IMG/VR virus record: IMGVR_UViG_3300007071_000003 | Location: 1 to 42,404 of that record | DNA length: 42,404 bases | Strand: one strand, 5' to 3' | Origin: a virus | Part shown: positions 16,417 to 26,698 of the stretch, one piece after another | Numbering within the stretch: position 1 is the stretch's first letter | How the letters are laid out: every line of letters starts with the position of its first letter | Translations under genes and position numbers: made by a program | Notes under the pieces: generated by a model | The model's input: only the letters and a program-made list of their open reading frames with translations | Databases searched by the model: none | What the model was told of the DNA's origin: nothing

Positions 16417-19400
16417 TTCCATGTCATCCACAACATGACAACACCTTCGACAGTTGTTCCTGACGAGTTGGTAATCGAAGGGCCGTCAAAAAACACACCG
16501 TGACTGTTTGAAGGATTATACGTAAGCTGCGACGCCGCAAATACCGAAGAGTTGTTTGAGCGATATGACACCACAACGCGCCGCACAACATTTCCTTGCA
16601 AAGCCGTCGGCATCGTGAAGATTCGTTGCGACGTACCACTCGTGCGACGGATAGCACCGCGGAACTGCACCGTACCGTCGGGCATGATCCGGTACGCCAC
16701 CGACGGGTCGCCGGTTAACGACCCGCAATCTTGCCAGTTGTTTTCCAATGTTATAGTCGTCCAGTCGGTTTTGGCCCGTAATGTACCCCGAATACGCGCG
16801 TCACCGTAAACATCAATACTTCCCACGCCGCCGTTGGAGACAGACGGTGTGCCACCAAAACCAAGATGCCCGTTTAGACGATGAATAAACAAAACAAAGT
16901 CTCTAAACGAGCCATCATCATTCCGACTAATAATGTTGAAGTTGTCTGAATTATCTAAACGCAAGATAAAGCGATAGTCGCCGGCGTCGCCTGGGCTAGA
17001 AGCACGCGCAAATGCAAAATCTGCCAGGTTCGAGCCGTTCCCGCTCAACGAAAGTGATGTACGCCCCACCGTTAAGCCACGAATACTTGTAGTATTTGCA
17101 TTAATAATTGTGGTTTGTGCAGATGTGGTGACTACGTTGCTCTCGATAAGAACTCTTGTATTACCTCGTTGTAGTGCAACATCGTACAAGCCCCAAACGA
17201 CACCAGTATATGTCCCAAAACTATCTATATATAGTCCACATTGTGTGTAAGAACTGGGTATATTACCCAAATATAACGGCGCATCAAAGCCAAAATTAGA
17301 GAATTCCTTAAGCGTAACATTTGGGCCTAATCGTATTTCGTCAACGAATAGTTTAGTTGTCCGTACATTTCCTGCTTCATACGTACCGTTGTTAGAAACA
17401 CTCACATAGAACGGCGTTGTGCTGTCAGCCGCGCGGTATCGAAGACCATTACTATCTACCTCAATACGCGGCAACGATGAGCTTGTATAAAATGTTGACC
17501 CTGTAATCGTCCCGCCGCTAATCGTTGTACCGGTAATCGTTGTACCGGTAATCGTTACACCGGTAATTGATCCCGCCGTTACCGTACCGAGATCGGCACT
17601 GATGGCACTTAGGCTATCCACCGACAGACGATCCGCCGTAATCGACGATGCCGCGATGTGAATACCGCGGATCGTCTCCGCTTCAATATCGTCACCCTGC
17701 ACAAGTGAGCGCGGGTAGAACTCGTCAATGCGCACCGCCGCCGACGTATTACGAAATCCGAGCCTGATATATCGTGTTTGCACCGGCGACGGCAACTGAA
17801 TGCGATACACACCCGCCGCCAACGAGGTGGCATTTGTCTGCGCGGCACTTTCGCTTGTTTGTTGTGTTGGCGTCCACACACCGCCGCTTACCGTACCACC
17901 GGTATACCATGTGTACGTCGATCCGTCATTCGACACACCAATATATGCAGCAATCGTGGTTGATGCCGTGCTCAAGGTCGTTGTACGATGACGGATTTCG
18001 CGATCATAGCTCGCTTCAATCCATCGCCAACTTGATGATGCGCTGTACGAGACACCGCCTGATGATGTATTTGCGTCTTTTAATGCGTTCAACGTTGACG
18101 ACGCGGTACCAACACTATCACGATAAGTCACACCGGCGCGCAATTCTTGAACAAACTGCGCAGTGTCGGTAAGCGACGTCGTGCTACTCCACGCCGACGC
18201 TGCACTCGTCTGCTCAAACATATCAACCACAACTAACCGCGCGCGATACGTGCCGCTCTGTGACGCCTCAAACAAGTATTCGGTTGTCTGCGGTGATAGC
18301 GTAACGGTGAGAACATCACTTCCATCACGTTGTACCGTCAATGCAAGCCGCCGCGCGTCGCGAGCGGTTATTGCCGGCCACGTAAACCGACACGCACTGA
18401 AAAATGCGGTGATCGTCGGTGCCGACGGTGTTGGCGGAGCGGCATTTGTAGCGGTAAGCGCTGTTGTCGCCGTGCGGTTGTACACATCACGCGCCGTCAC
18501 CGCGATGGTAAGGGTTGGATCGCCGTTGCCGCCGTTCTCGCGTCGGTTCTGCTCATACGTGTACAAATAGCGATTAACATACCCGACACTGCGACTAAGA
18601 CTATTGATTGAAACATCATAGTATGCAGCACCGCTTACATGGTTCCACGTAATCAGACAATCGGCTTCTGCCGTGCCGGTATCGCCGTCCCACGACGTGG
18701 TTACTCCCGTCGGTGCGCTCAACGACGGGGCAGATACGGTTAATTGGGTCGTTGTACCGGCGATATTGCGCGTCGTGATAGGTTGAAAGTCAATACGGAT
18801 AGAATAGACAAACGAGCCGCCGGTATCCTGTACTTGCTGCGCAAACGTCCACACATACCTGCCTGCCACCGCAGTAACGGTACGCAGAATGACATTTGTT
18901 GAAGCGTTGCGTATTATGACATTTGTATGCTTGTAGCGGCGGTCTGTCGGCGGCGTCCATGTAATGGTGACGTCACCTGTCGTAATGTCCCACGTTGCCG
19001 CCGGACTGCTCACCGCCGCCAACGGTGTCGTGTCCGACGCCGTAGTACCGGTAATACTTGCCGACCACGGGGAAACAACGCCGGCCCGCCGCGCTGCAAT
19101 GCGGATGTACAACAGCGTATCGGTAGGTAAGCCACGGAGCGTTGCCGTCCATTGGGTACCCGCTACCGATACCGTCGTTGGATTGGTAAAGGATGATGAC
19201 GTACTCCATTGAATAAGAAAAACATCCGGCGGCGTTGCGTTGTCAAAGCGCCACGAGAGTTCAACCGCAGCCAACGGCGTATAGTCGGAAATATCAATAT
19301 ATGTTGTTACCCACGTTACATCTGTCGGTACGTCAATAAGCGGCGCGCCGAGGATCGCATTTCCCTGCGTAAGTTGGATTTCAGCATCACGCGATCCGTC

Positions 19401-19448
19401 GCCATCACGCGGCGCGTCAATTCGTCGTTGCGGTGTGTTCTTTCCCAT
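16404..19448 (-). CDS. Tail tip/fibre protein with fibronectin-type and discoidin-like domains
   Basis: This large 1014-residue protein is probably the host-contact fibre. After a short N-terminus come about four fibronectin type III-like repeats (the first ends TDTLLYIRIAARRAGVVSPW; later ones include VTITWTPPTDRRYKHTNVII and CLITWNHVSGAAYYDVSI). A discoidin/F5-8C-like sugar-binding region follows (YIGVSNDGSTYTWYTGG to RYIRLGFRNTSAAVRIDEF). Next is the segment ITADRLSVDSLSAISADLGT, typical of J-like tail proteins, then a Thr/Ile/Gly repeat (ITGTTITGTTISGGTI) and a beta-rich C-terminal module. I chose ATG 19448 with GGAG ahead of it, rather than 19541. It is last in the tail operon. Confidence 0.75.
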   Translation of the reverse strand: MGKNTPQRRIDAPRDGDGSRDAEIQLTQGNAILGAPLIDVPTDVTWVTTYIDISDYTPLAAVELSWRFDNATPPDVFLIQWSTSSSFTNPTTVSVAGTQWTATLRGLPTDTLLYIRIAARRAGVVSPWSASITGTTASDTTPLAAVSSPAATWDITTGDVTITWTPPTDRRYKHTNVIIRNASTNVILRTVTAVAGRYVWTFAQQVQDTGGSFVYSIRIDFQPITTRNIAGTTTQLTVSAPSLSAPTGVTTSWDGDTGTAEADCLITWNHVSGAAYYDVSINSLSRSVGYVNRYLYTYEQNRRENGGNGDPTLTIAVTARDVYNRTATTALTATNAAPPTPSAPTITAFFSACRFTWPAITARDARRLALTVQRDGSDVLTVTLSPQTTEYLFEASQSGTYRARLVVVDMFEQTSAASAWSSTTSLTDTAQFVQELRAGVTYRDSVGTASSTLNALKDANTSSGGVSYSASSSWRWIEASYDREIRHRTTTLSTASTTIAAYIGVSNDGSTYTWYTGGTVSGGVWTPTQQTSESAAQTNATSLAAGVYRIQLPSPVQTRYIRLGFRNTSAAVRIDEFYPRSLVQGDDIEAETIRGIHIAASSITADRLSVDSLSAISADLGTVTAGSITGVTITGTTITGTTISGGTITGSTFYTSSSLPRIEVDSNGLRYRAADSTTPFYVSVSNNGTYEAGNVRTTKLFVDEIRLGPNVTLKEFSNFGFDAPLYLGNIPSSYTQCGLYIDSFGTYTGVVWGLYDVALQRGNTRVLIESNVVTTSAQTTIINANTTSIRGLTVGRTSLSLSGNGSNLADFAFARASSPGDAGDYRFILRLDNSDNFNIISRNDDGSFRDFVLFIHRLNGHLGFGGTPSVSNGGVGSIDVYGDARIRGTLRAKTDWTTITLENNWQDCGSLTGDPSVAYRIMPDGTVQFRGAIRRTSGTSQRIFTMPTALQGNVVRRVVVSYRSNNSSVFAASQLTYNPSNSHGVFFDGPSITNSSGTTVEGVVMLWMTWNLLG

Positions 19449-19462
19449 CTCGTGCTCCTCTA

Positions 19463-20935
19463 CTACAATCCACCCAACCATTCGGCAGCGTAGAATACCT
19501 GTTCGCCACGCACGGCATACCACGCGCCGACGGGTAGCCACGGTACCGTATCAAAATATTTCACTACTGTTTGCTCTGATGGGGCAGAAACAAGGGAGAG
19601 AGTAAACGACGTATCCCACAAGGTACGCTTTGCCTTTTCGTCTAATTCGAGTTTGGTCAGAGCGCCGCCGACAAGTTGCGCCGACTGCCCGCGGACGATC
19701 AACGCCTCGCCGCGTCGGTACCCCATGAGTGGGAATACCGGCTCGTAGTAGCCGAAAATCTCATCGTCTTTTGCCGTGCGCGCAGTGCCGGCGGTTTGAC
19801 GTTGATAGAACGATGTTGCGGCGGCGTACCGGTTGTAGACGGCAAGGATTTGAGTATTGATGTCGTTTAAGCGAGATTGCAGTGTGGGAAATGGAATACC
19901 TTCCTGTGGCTGCCAATGATACAGCGCCGGCGCGTTAGGAATTGAACGGCGGACACCAATACGACGAATGGTAACACGGTTCCACGGTTCGGGTTGCGAC
20001 AATACCTCTTGCCGATGATAAATATCAAAGATAAACCGCTGCCCCGCCGTTACTGCCGTGATCGGTACGGCAAGTGTGAACGGAAAGAGACCTGTTTTGG
20101 TGGGCAACTGATATGACGCACTGCTTTCAACACCGTTAATCGCTACATAGATACCCTCTTGATTGGCGGGCTGATAGCAAAACACCTCACCCTCGATAGA
20201 CAGCTCGGTATAGTCGTTCGACGGGCGGATACCGCTGCCGTACACACGCATCCGGCGGATGTCTTTTACCAATCCAGAGGGGCGGGTATACGTTACGTTG
20301 GCTTCGAGACGAAACGGGAGCGACGGAATGGGCCATATCTGTTGCCCATATGCGTAAAGAAGCCACCGCGCGTACTCCGTTGTGGCCTGGAGATTGGCCT
20401 CGGTAAGCTGTCCGTAGGTCGGCAGCGACGGGAGGGTAAACGGTGGCTGAATGGGTTGTATCCACACGTCTAAAACACGTACATAGTTCGGCCACCCTGC
20501 CTCACGCGACGGGCGAGATGTGCTTTTGATACGAACATCAATACGCACGACTTCGAGGTCGGTATATTCGGTTGGTGTGATGGTAATCTGATGAATGCCG
20601 GATGACGGTGTGTACTCCGTCTCTACCGCCACGCCGTTACCCTGACGACGGATAACAAGACGATCACCACTAAGCACCGATCCGGGCCACTCGTAGATGA
20701 TTGCCAACGTCGTAGCGCCGACTCGCCACGTGACACCGCCTCGCCAAATGGTTGTCGGGTTATATTGATAATCGCTGACAAAATACCCGACATTGGAAAT
20801 AAATACCGGCAACGGCAACACACTTACACCGTCAAGACGCAGCACGGTATCACGTAAGCGTTCTAGTGCCGATGCGCTCAAAATCGCACCGCTATACCAC
20901 TCCGGCAATGCTGTAACGTCTAACAGTCCAGGCAT
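19463..20935 (-). CDS. Tail tip protein of unknown function
   Basis: This 490-residue, beta-rich protein lies between a hub-like gene and the fibre gene, 6 nt after the former's stop. No family is recognised. It contains many aromatic residues (VFISNVGYFVSDYQYNP, WRGGVTWRVG), a central part resembling a carbohydrate-binding beta sandwich (SIEGEVFCYQPANQEGIYV) and a helical stretch near residues 350-380 (LQSRLNDINTQILAVYNRY) that may trimerise. Context supports a baseplate or distal tail component. GGTG lies ahead of the ATG. There are no membrane segments. Confidence 0.6.
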   Translation of the reverse strand: MPGLLDVTALPEWYSGAILSASALERLRDTVLRLDGVSVLPLPVFISNVGYFVSDYQYNPTTIWRGGVTWRVGATTLAIIYEWPGSVLSGDRLVIRRQGNGVAVETEYTPSSGIHQITITPTEYTDLEVVRIDVRIKSTSRPSREAGWPNYVRVLDVWIQPIQPPFTLPSLPTYGQLTEANLQATTEYARWLLYAYGQQIWPIPSLPFRLEANVTYTRPSGLVKDIRRMRVYGSGIRPSNDYTELSIEGEVFCYQPANQEGIYVAINGVESSASYQLPTKTGLFPFTLAVPITAVTAGQRFIFDIYHRQEVLSQPEPWNRVTIRRIGVRRSIPNAPALYHWQPQEGIPFPTLQSRLNDINTQILAVYNRYAAATSFYQRQTAGTARTAKDDEIFGYYEPVFPLMGYRRGEALIVRGQSAQLVGGALTKLELDEKAKRTLWDTSFTLSLVSAPSEQTVVKYFDTVPWLPVGAWYAVRGEQVFYAAEWLGGL

Positions 20936-20941
20936 AGTTGT

Positions 20942-22450
20942 TCACCAACCGATCAATTTCGTATCACCGCTGCTATATGTATGTCCAACAATGTAATATG
21001 CATTAACATCATCAATATCTGGAATAAGGACACAATCTACATCCATAAAGGCATTATCGTTATACGTGATGTCGGTTATAAGCGCCCGCGTGTCGGATAA
21101 CGATAGTTGTTGGGACGTTATCGTCACCACTTCACCCACCCGACGATCGGGATCACTCGGACAGTTGCGCAGTCGCACTACCGGACGTACCTTGCCGTAG
21201 ATCGTTGTAATAAGCGACGCCAGCGCATGCGCGTGACGCTCATCTTGGATATACGGGTTATCTTCAGTACGCATTGAACGAGGTAGAACCGTCGGCGGAT
21301 TGTCTAGCCCATACCTCACTTCGTTCTGCTCGATTGCTTCGACACAGGTACCGTACACACGAACACCGGTAATCAACATCGCCCGCGTCGCACTTGGATT
21401 ACCGATGGCGCATTCCACCGTCTGCGCCTGTGCGACACCTACTGCAATTGTAGGCGCGACCTGCACGCCGGTGGGCAACTCGGCGGCGTCTACTTCGATC
21501 CGCGAGAGGGTAACAAGCGGCTCTTGGAGGGCAAGGGTAACGATTGTGGATTGAGCCGGCGCGACAACACGCGCGATGGTGTCCCTGTATCGTTCACCGA
21601 CGGCGCTGATCCCGCGGCGGGTGTAGCGTACCGTGATTTCCGACGGTACGTTGGTATATACCCGTTGCTCTTGAATATCCTGGTAGCCGTGCCGTTGCTG
21701 CGCTACACGCTGTGCTGCGGTAAGCGGAGCATCAGTCCATCCAAACGTTGCCGCGCCGGTAATCGCATGGATAACCGAACGACAACGGATCACGCCGTCG
21801 TTATCCTGATAGAGCAACGACCCGACGGCACGGCAGAGACGCGCCACATCATCCCACGCATTTTCGCCGTCAAGCCACGTCCAAAACGGCGTGATGAGCG
21901 CGTGCGTACACGAGTAGTACCATGGGGCATCGGGGTAAAGTGTCTGTTGTTCAAACGGACGCCCGCCGGCCTGCCACAAGACCTCGTTAATCATCCCACC
22001 GCGATAGTTGGGGTTATTTGGGTCTTCAATACTTGTAGTGGTCGTCTGCGTGTGGGCGGGGCGAAATCTCCGCACCGGTACACGGATGGCACTTGCTGCG
22101 ATACGCTCTCCGATACCGACACAATCCCACAGCATCTCAAACGGTGTACGCTCAATCTTCGTGATATAGCCGACAAACACACGAACGTGTGACGAAAAAC
22201 CGTGCAATCCGTAGCCAATACGGATAGGTGCGTATGCCGGCGTATGCGCAAAAGCCGAACTTCCGAGCGTCACCCGCGCCGTCGGAATGGGGCCGGCCCC
22301 GAACGAGAGCATATCCGGTAGCGATGCCTGTACCGACACATTCATCACCGACGCCGTGACATCAACCCACGTACTGCCGTTATGGTAAGCAACGCTTACC
22401 GTGGGTCGGCGAACATCGGCTAACAGTGACGGACGATCCGGCAACGTCAT
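20942..22450 (-). CDS. Tail tip/hub-like protein
   Basis: This 502-residue protein lies downstream of the tape measure. Its start (RRPTVSVAYHNGSTWVDVTA) and body (RIGYGLHGFSSHVRVFVGYI, YQDNDGVIRCRSVIHA, GEVVTITSQQLSLSDTRALI) resemble tail-hub proteins that carry oligonucleotide-binding-like and late-control-type domains. It would form the tip of the tube, below the tape measure. A strong GGGGTGG site precedes the start. The assignment rests on position and general pattern, not on a diagnostic motif. Confidence 0.55.
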   Translation of the reverse strand: MTLPDRPSLLADVRRPTVSVAYHNGSTWVDVTASVMNVSVQASLPDMLSFGAGPIPTARVTLGSSAFAHTPAYAPIRIGYGLHGFSSHVRVFVGYITKIERTPFEMLWDCVGIGERIAASAIRVPVRRFRPAHTQTTTTSIEDPNNPNYRGGMINEVLWQAGGRPFEQQTLYPDAPWYYSCTHALITPFWTWLDGENAWDDVARLCRAVGSLLYQDNDGVIRCRSVIHAITGAATFGWTDAPLTAAQRVAQQRHGYQDIQEQRVYTNVPSEITVRYTRRGISAVGERYRDTIARVVAPAQSTIVTLALQEPLVTLSRIEVDAAELPTGVQVAPTIAVGVAQAQTVECAIGNPSATRAMLITGVRVYGTCVEAIEQNEVRYGLDNPPTVLPRSMRTEDNPYIQDERHAHALASLITTIYGKVRPVVRLRNCPSDPDRRVGEVVTITSQQLSLSDTRALITDITYNDNAFMDVDCVLIPDIDDVNAYYIVGHTYSSGDTKLIGW

Positions 22451-22478
22451 ACATCCACCCCGCTAAACTACATCAACC

Positions 22479-22826
22479 CTAGACCTCTTCGACCTCTACT
22501 TGCACGCTGTACGTTCGCGTGGTAAGCGTCGGCTGCTCGACGGCTTGATACTCAAAGGATCGCGTCACTACAATACGGGTTACATCCAACTCATCGGTGT
22601 GTGAGTATGATGTATTGAATGGGTGCGCATTTATCCAATTCAGTAACTCAGCCTCAGTCAATGCGTCATGTTCATAACTGATGACGTGTTTGACGGCGCG
22701 AAACACCCGCTGCAACGTACCGTTGTACAACCTCACATCGTCAACAATCGGTTCATTGCGATGTTGAATGCTTTCCACAAGCGGTTTAATAGTGATGCCG
22801 TTGCTGATAATGTTCGCGCGCCCCAT
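22479..22826 (-). CDS. Small tail protein of unknown function
   Basis: The protein has 115 residues. I chose ATG 22826, preceded by GAGGTGG; a GTG at 22832 is in frame but lacks a site. It sits between the tape measure and the hub-like gene. The sequence is mixed alpha/beta (VFRAVKHVISYEHDALTEAE, then TRIVVTRSFEYQAVEQPTLT) and ends in an acidic beta strand (VQVEVEEV). It may be a distal tail adaptor. No family is recognised. Confidence 0.6.
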   Translation of the reverse strand: MGRANIISNGITIKPLVESIQHRNEPIVDDVRLYNGTLQRVFRAVKHVISYEHDALTEAELLNWINAHPFNTSYSHTDELDVTRIVVTRSFEYQAVEQPTLTTRTYSVQVEVEEV

Positions 22827-22880
22827 AACCACCTCACGCTACAAGCAGTGTCTACAGTACACACCGCGCTGTCCACAACA

Positions 22881-25800
22881 CTACACCCCAATGAGCATCG
22901 GCGAACGCAAGAGTTCGATCGCGCGTTGTACATCGCGAATGGCCTGTTCAATACGCTGTAATAACGTCTCTACCGCACTTGCAGAAGCACCACCCAATGG
23001 AGCGATTGCGGGTATAGCGCCGCCGGCACGGATGTCTGGTGTATTGCCCGAAAGTTGCCGTACTAACGCTACCTGCTCACGTAACGCCGCGTTTGTTTCG
23101 AGAACTGCCTGTTTCTTGTCTTGCTCACGCAACGTCCACTCCTGCGCCGATTTCAAGAAAGCTTGCTCTTGTTCGGCAACAGACTGTTGGTACTCGGCTC
23201 GGATAGACGCCTCACCTTGCTTGATCCGTTCTAATCTCGCTTGCTCGGCGCGACGATAAAGTTCATCAACGCCGCGCAGATATTCAGCTTGCCCTGTATC
23301 CCCCTCCATCATCGCCTGCGCTATCGCCTGCTCACGCTGTGCGCGAGCAAGAAGGGTCTTTGTCAACTCTTCAAGATACGCATCGGCGACATCGGCCCCC
23401 TTGTCGGCAGCCAACTGCTGCGCTTCGAGTACGCCTTGCTCATAGGCAGCACTTAACCGCTTTCGTAACTCGTTATCCTCAAAGCGACTGAGCGCATTAT
23501 AGAAGTCAGCGCGCCCCTCAAGCTGATGTTGCGCGAACGCTTGTTCTGCCTGCCGCATCCGCTCTTGAAACCGCTCGTACAGTTGCGCTAACCGCTCGTA
23601 ATGACGTTCGGTGTCACGCTCAATCTGCTCTTGAAGGCGCTGTTGCTCACGTGCTTGCTGTTCGAGTTGTCGCTGCTCATCGGTTTTTGCCGTGCGTGCG
23701 CTCCGCGACCCACCTCCCGCAGAGCGCGGCGCAAACGGGTTTTGCGGTCTTGGTACGCCTAAACCTTCGAGCACTCCTTTAGCCTGATCCCGCGCCTTCT
23801 GGAGATTGCGATACGCCTCAACAAGGCGCTTTACCGTATCTTCTGTTAAGTTGTACCGTTGGGCCAACTCGCGCATCTTTGCCGACGTGTCACCGCTTTC
23901 CTGAGCCACCGCTTCAATCGCGACGGCTAACTCATCGTGAGCCACTTTCAGCAATTGCGCTTGCAACGAGTTTTCAATCTGTGTCGCGGCAAGCTGATAG
24001 CCACTTTGTTGTGTATTGCCCTGCTGCTGTTGCAACTGTTGGTAAGCGATGATGGCTTTATACACCTGTTCGGCTTCAACACCGAACTGCTCGGCAAGGC
24101 GTTGGGAGACGACTTCGGCATCCTCGCCGGAAAGGGCCACGTCACGAATTGTTGCATCAAGGGTTTGATAGGCAAGCGACGCGGCTTCAGACTGCGCGGC
24201 TTCTTCAATACGCGCAAGAAGTAATGCGGTGGTATTCTGCTCTGCATCTGCGGTAGCTTCTTGAAGGGCAAGATACGCATCAAGGAGGTTACGCGCAACA
24301 TCAACGTTAATATCCATCTCCGACGCCAGGGTTGCAACTGCGCTCTCGTACACCGACGTATCACCCGCCGCGCTCTGCACCATTTGTGCGGCAGTTTGCA
24401 CGGCAGTTGCCAGCTCTTGCTGGCGCTGTTGGAGTAGCTGAGATTGGTATGATGAAAGTAACTGCGCGCTTGCCGTTGCCGTCAGTGCGGCATCGACGTT
24501 TTGCTGTGCAAGGATAAGGTTTTGGTATTCGGTAACAAGCGTGCGTACTTCTTGTTCAGTAAGTGAAAACTGCGTCGCAATGGACTGGATTTGTGTATCA
24601 AGCGACGCGCCTGAATATGCCGCGTTGAGTATTGCCTGCTCCAGTTGCTGTTGGGCCAGTGACAGACGTTCGGTTTCCACGCGGGCCGCTATCTTCCCTG
24701 CTGCTTCCTGGTAGAGTGTTTGCGCTTCGTTCTCACGAAGCAGCCCCGCCCGTCGCGCTGTCTCTGCTGCGTCAATCTGCGCCTGTTGGAGAAGCTCTTG
24801 CGCCCGTCGGAGCGCGTCAGAGCTTTCCACCACCATGTACTGACCGTCGCCTAAATCGACTAACTCTTGCCCGTACTGAGACGCCTTTTGGTATGCCTCA
24901 TCAAACGAAGCGCCGGTAGCTTTAAGATACTGAAAGTACGTGAATTGTGCTTCTGATAACTGTTCAATATTCGGCAGAGCTACACCGATAAACTGCTTAT
25001 CGCGAATAGTTTGCAGCTCAGCATTTGTTTGTTGAACGGCTTGCCGGTACTCGTCAAACGATTTCGCTCCCTCAAGAAGATTTTTACCAATATCGGCAAC
25101 CGCTTGCTCTATCTCGTTTGGCGCACCGCTTATGGTGTCAAGAATGAACGTCAACCCCCGTGCTGCCCATGCAGATCTCTCGGCCAACGCCTGCCCGACG
25201 TTTCGCTGCACCCGCTCAAATGACGCACCAAGTCGGTTATACGTCACCGAAAGCGACTGTGCTCGTTCGTTAACAACATCAAGCGTTACCCCTTGTTTGG
25301 CCAGTAACTCATTAATCCCCTCAAGTAGCCGATTGGCATCACCGGTACGCTTAAACTCGTTTAGGTACTCGCGCACCGCCGAACGGGAGAGGTTAAACCG
25401 TTCAACGATGGAAACTAAGTCACCGGCAAGGAGTTCAGAAAGCGCATACGATGCGCCTTCAATCCCCTGTTCCGGCTTGACAATGGCAAGAAGCTGCGCC
25501 GTCTCGATCAACTTCTCCATTTCCGCGCCGGTACGCTTGGAAATCATCACAAAGTCTTGGAGACGTGATGCGTTATCCGCCAATGTGCCGCCATACAATC
25601 GCTGAAAGAACGCGGCTTTCTCCATTGCCGTGTTAAACAACTCTTGCGATCCGGCAATGGCGCGCAACGAAAGCTGCACGTCGTTCAACTGAAGCGCAAG
25701 TTTTCCCGATTGAATAGCAGCATCAGCAATAAACGACGCACCAAAGGCCGTGCCTATCGCATAGAATGCGCCGGCAACCGTACCACCTGCCTGTGCGATT

Positions 25801-26192
25801 TGTTCTAAACTCTGTCGCAGCGAGCGCGACGATCCGGCAAGTTGCTGCTGTTGGCGCACCAACATTGTTTTGGCTTGAACAACTGCCTGCGTGCGTACCG
25901 TCACTTGTTGTAATGCTTGTTCAAGAATGCGGACTGCGTCTGCCGTATTGCCCGTTGCCGACGCAAGGCGCGCCTCGGCCATTGCCATACGCAACATGGC
26001 GTCTTGTGTGCGCTGCAACGCCGTTGCCTGTCGGGTACTACTCTGTGCCGCAGCACTGTGGGCCGCGCTTAGACGACTGTTCAGCGATTGAGCAACTTGC
26101 TGCCCACGCTGATCAATCGCTTTGAGCGCAGCTAGTGCATCGGCACTATTCACTTTAATATCGACAACAAGCTCACCGGCCTGTAATTGCAT
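22881..26192 (-). CDS. Tail tape measure protein
   Basis: This is the longest gene (1103 residues), with the alpha-helical Ala/Gln/Glu/Leu-rich composition of tape measure proteins. The N-terminal region starts LVVDIKVNSADALAALKAID, typical of the family. A hydrophobic stretch near residues 135-160 (GGTVAGAFYAIGTAFGASFI) may contact membrane or the tube. Residues about 510-800 hold four repeats of about 80 residues. Residues 840-1080 are a charged coiled coil (EQQAREQQRLQEQIERDTER). By the usual relation of about 0.15 nm per residue, the tail should be near 165 nm. A GGTGG site precedes the ATG. It follows the chaperone candidates, as expected. Confidence 0.88.
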   Translation of the reverse strand: MQLQAGELVVDIKVNSADALAALKAIDQRGQQVAQSLNSRLSAAHSAAAQSSTRQATALQRTQDAMLRMAMAEARLASATGNTADAVRILEQALQQVTVRTQAVVQAKTMLVRQQQQLAGSSRSLRQSLEQIAQAGGTVAGAFYAIGTAFGASFIADAAIQSGKLALQLNDVQLSLRAIAGSQELFNTAMEKAAFFQRLYGGTLADNASRLQDFVMISKRTGAEMEKLIETAQLLAIVKPEQGIEGASYALSELLAGDLVSIVERFNLSRSAVREYLNEFKRTGDANRLLEGINELLAKQGVTLDVVNERAQSLSVTYNRLGASFERVQRNVGQALAERSAWAARGLTFILDTISGAPNEIEQAVADIGKNLLEGAKSFDEYRQAVQQTNAELQTIRDKQFIGVALPNIEQLSEAQFTYFQYLKATGASFDEAYQKASQYGQELVDLGDGQYMVVESSDALRRAQELLQQAQIDAAETARRAGLLRENEAQTLYQEAAGKIAARVETERLSLAQQQLEQAILNAAYSGASLDTQIQSIATQFSLTEQEVRTLVTEYQNLILAQQNVDAALTATASAQLLSSYQSQLLQQRQQELATAVQTAAQMVQSAAGDTSVYESAVATLASEMDINVDVARNLLDAYLALQEATADAEQNTTALLLARIEEAAQSEAASLAYQTLDATIRDVALSGEDAEVVSQRLAEQFGVEAEQVYKAIIAYQQLQQQQGNTQQSGYQLAATQIENSLQAQLLKVAHDELAVAIEAVAQESGDTSAKMRELAQRYNLTEDTVKRLVEAYRNLQKARDQAKGVLEGLGVPRPQNPFAPRSAGGGSRSARTAKTDEQRQLEQQAREQQRLQEQIERDTERHYERLAQLYERFQERMRQAEQAFAQHQLEGRADFYNALSRFEDNELRKRLSAAYEQGVLEAQQLAADKGADVADAYLEELTKTLLARAQREQAIAQAMMEGDTGQAEYLRGVDELYRRAEQARLERIKQGEASIRAEYQQSVAEQEQAFLKSAQEWTLREQDKKQAVLETNAALREQVALVRQLSGNTPDIRAGGAIPAIAPLGGASASAVETLLQRIEQAIRDVQRAIELLRSPMLIGV
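23793..24665 (-). repeat. Four ~80-residue repeats within the tape measure protein
   Basis: Encoded residues about 510-800 contain four copies of one pattern: a Ser/Ala-Gly-x motif, a helix ending LA..F/Y, then a helix ending L(V/L/I)..Y..L. The anchors are AYSGAS (525), SAAGDTS (607), LSGEDA (687) and ESGDTS (765); the second anchors are LVTEYQNL, LLDAYLAL, AIIAYQQL and LVEAYRNL. Duplication probably set the tail length. Confidence 0.7.
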
Positions 26193-26200
26193 ACCACCAC

Positions 26201-26689
26201 CTACGACTGTTGCCGACGCAATCGTCTAGCAAGGCGAACGGCGCGCTTGCCGTCATCCCCCTTCCGCAGCACCTCGGCCCGCACGCCGGCACGCTCTTTA
26301 GGCGGTGTCTGTACTAGCCGATGTGCATCGCTCACGATTGCGTCCCAACGGTACACCACAACGGCACTCATCAACGTTGACGTATCCCACGAGAGTACGT
26401 CGCCAATTGGTGTTTCAGTCAACCGTGCAACGGCGTACATCCACAAAATACACGTCTCGGTAAGCGCCACCGCCGCATCAAGAGCACGATAGAACGGTGG
26501 TAACGCTTTTTGACTTGAGAGCGGCCCGCCGTCGCGCCGTTGCCCAAAGAGAGGGTCAGTACGGCGCCTATCACCACGAGATAGTACTCGTGAGTGATAC
26601 GTTGATTGTAGGTTGTAAATACGGTGTAGATGTACCACCGCCCCCCCTCTCCACACTGCCGCCCCCGCCGGATGTTGCACCCTATGCAC
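26201..26689 (-). CDS. Possible second tail assembly chaperone or tail accessory protein
   Basis: This frame lies between the gpG-like gene and the tape measure, the place of the second chaperone (gpT-like). It has 162 codons from GTG 26689, but no ribosome site precedes that start. A GTG at 26638, just after a purine run with seven G, is a better start (145 residues). It is in the same frame as the upstream gene, only three sense codons beyond that gene's TAA stop, so a lambda-type minus-one shift cannot join them; the minus-one and plus-one frames both close at nearby stops. The C-terminus is Arg/Lys-rich. It is real with moderate confidence, but its function is inferred from position only. 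Confidence 0.55.
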   Translation of the reverse strand: MHRVQHPAGAAVWRGGAVVHLHRIYNLQSTYHSRVLSRGDRRRTDPLFGQRRDGGPLSSQKALPPFYRALDAAVALTETCILWMYAVARLTETPIGDVLSWDTSTLMSAVVVYRWDAIVSDAHRLVQTPPKERAGVRAEVLRKGDDGKRAVRLARRLRRQQS

Positions 26690-26698
26690 CGCTATGTC

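Noticed and set aside
16404-16900. Diversity-generating retroelement target at the fibre C-terminus
   Set aside because: No reverse transcriptase or template repeat is present in the window.
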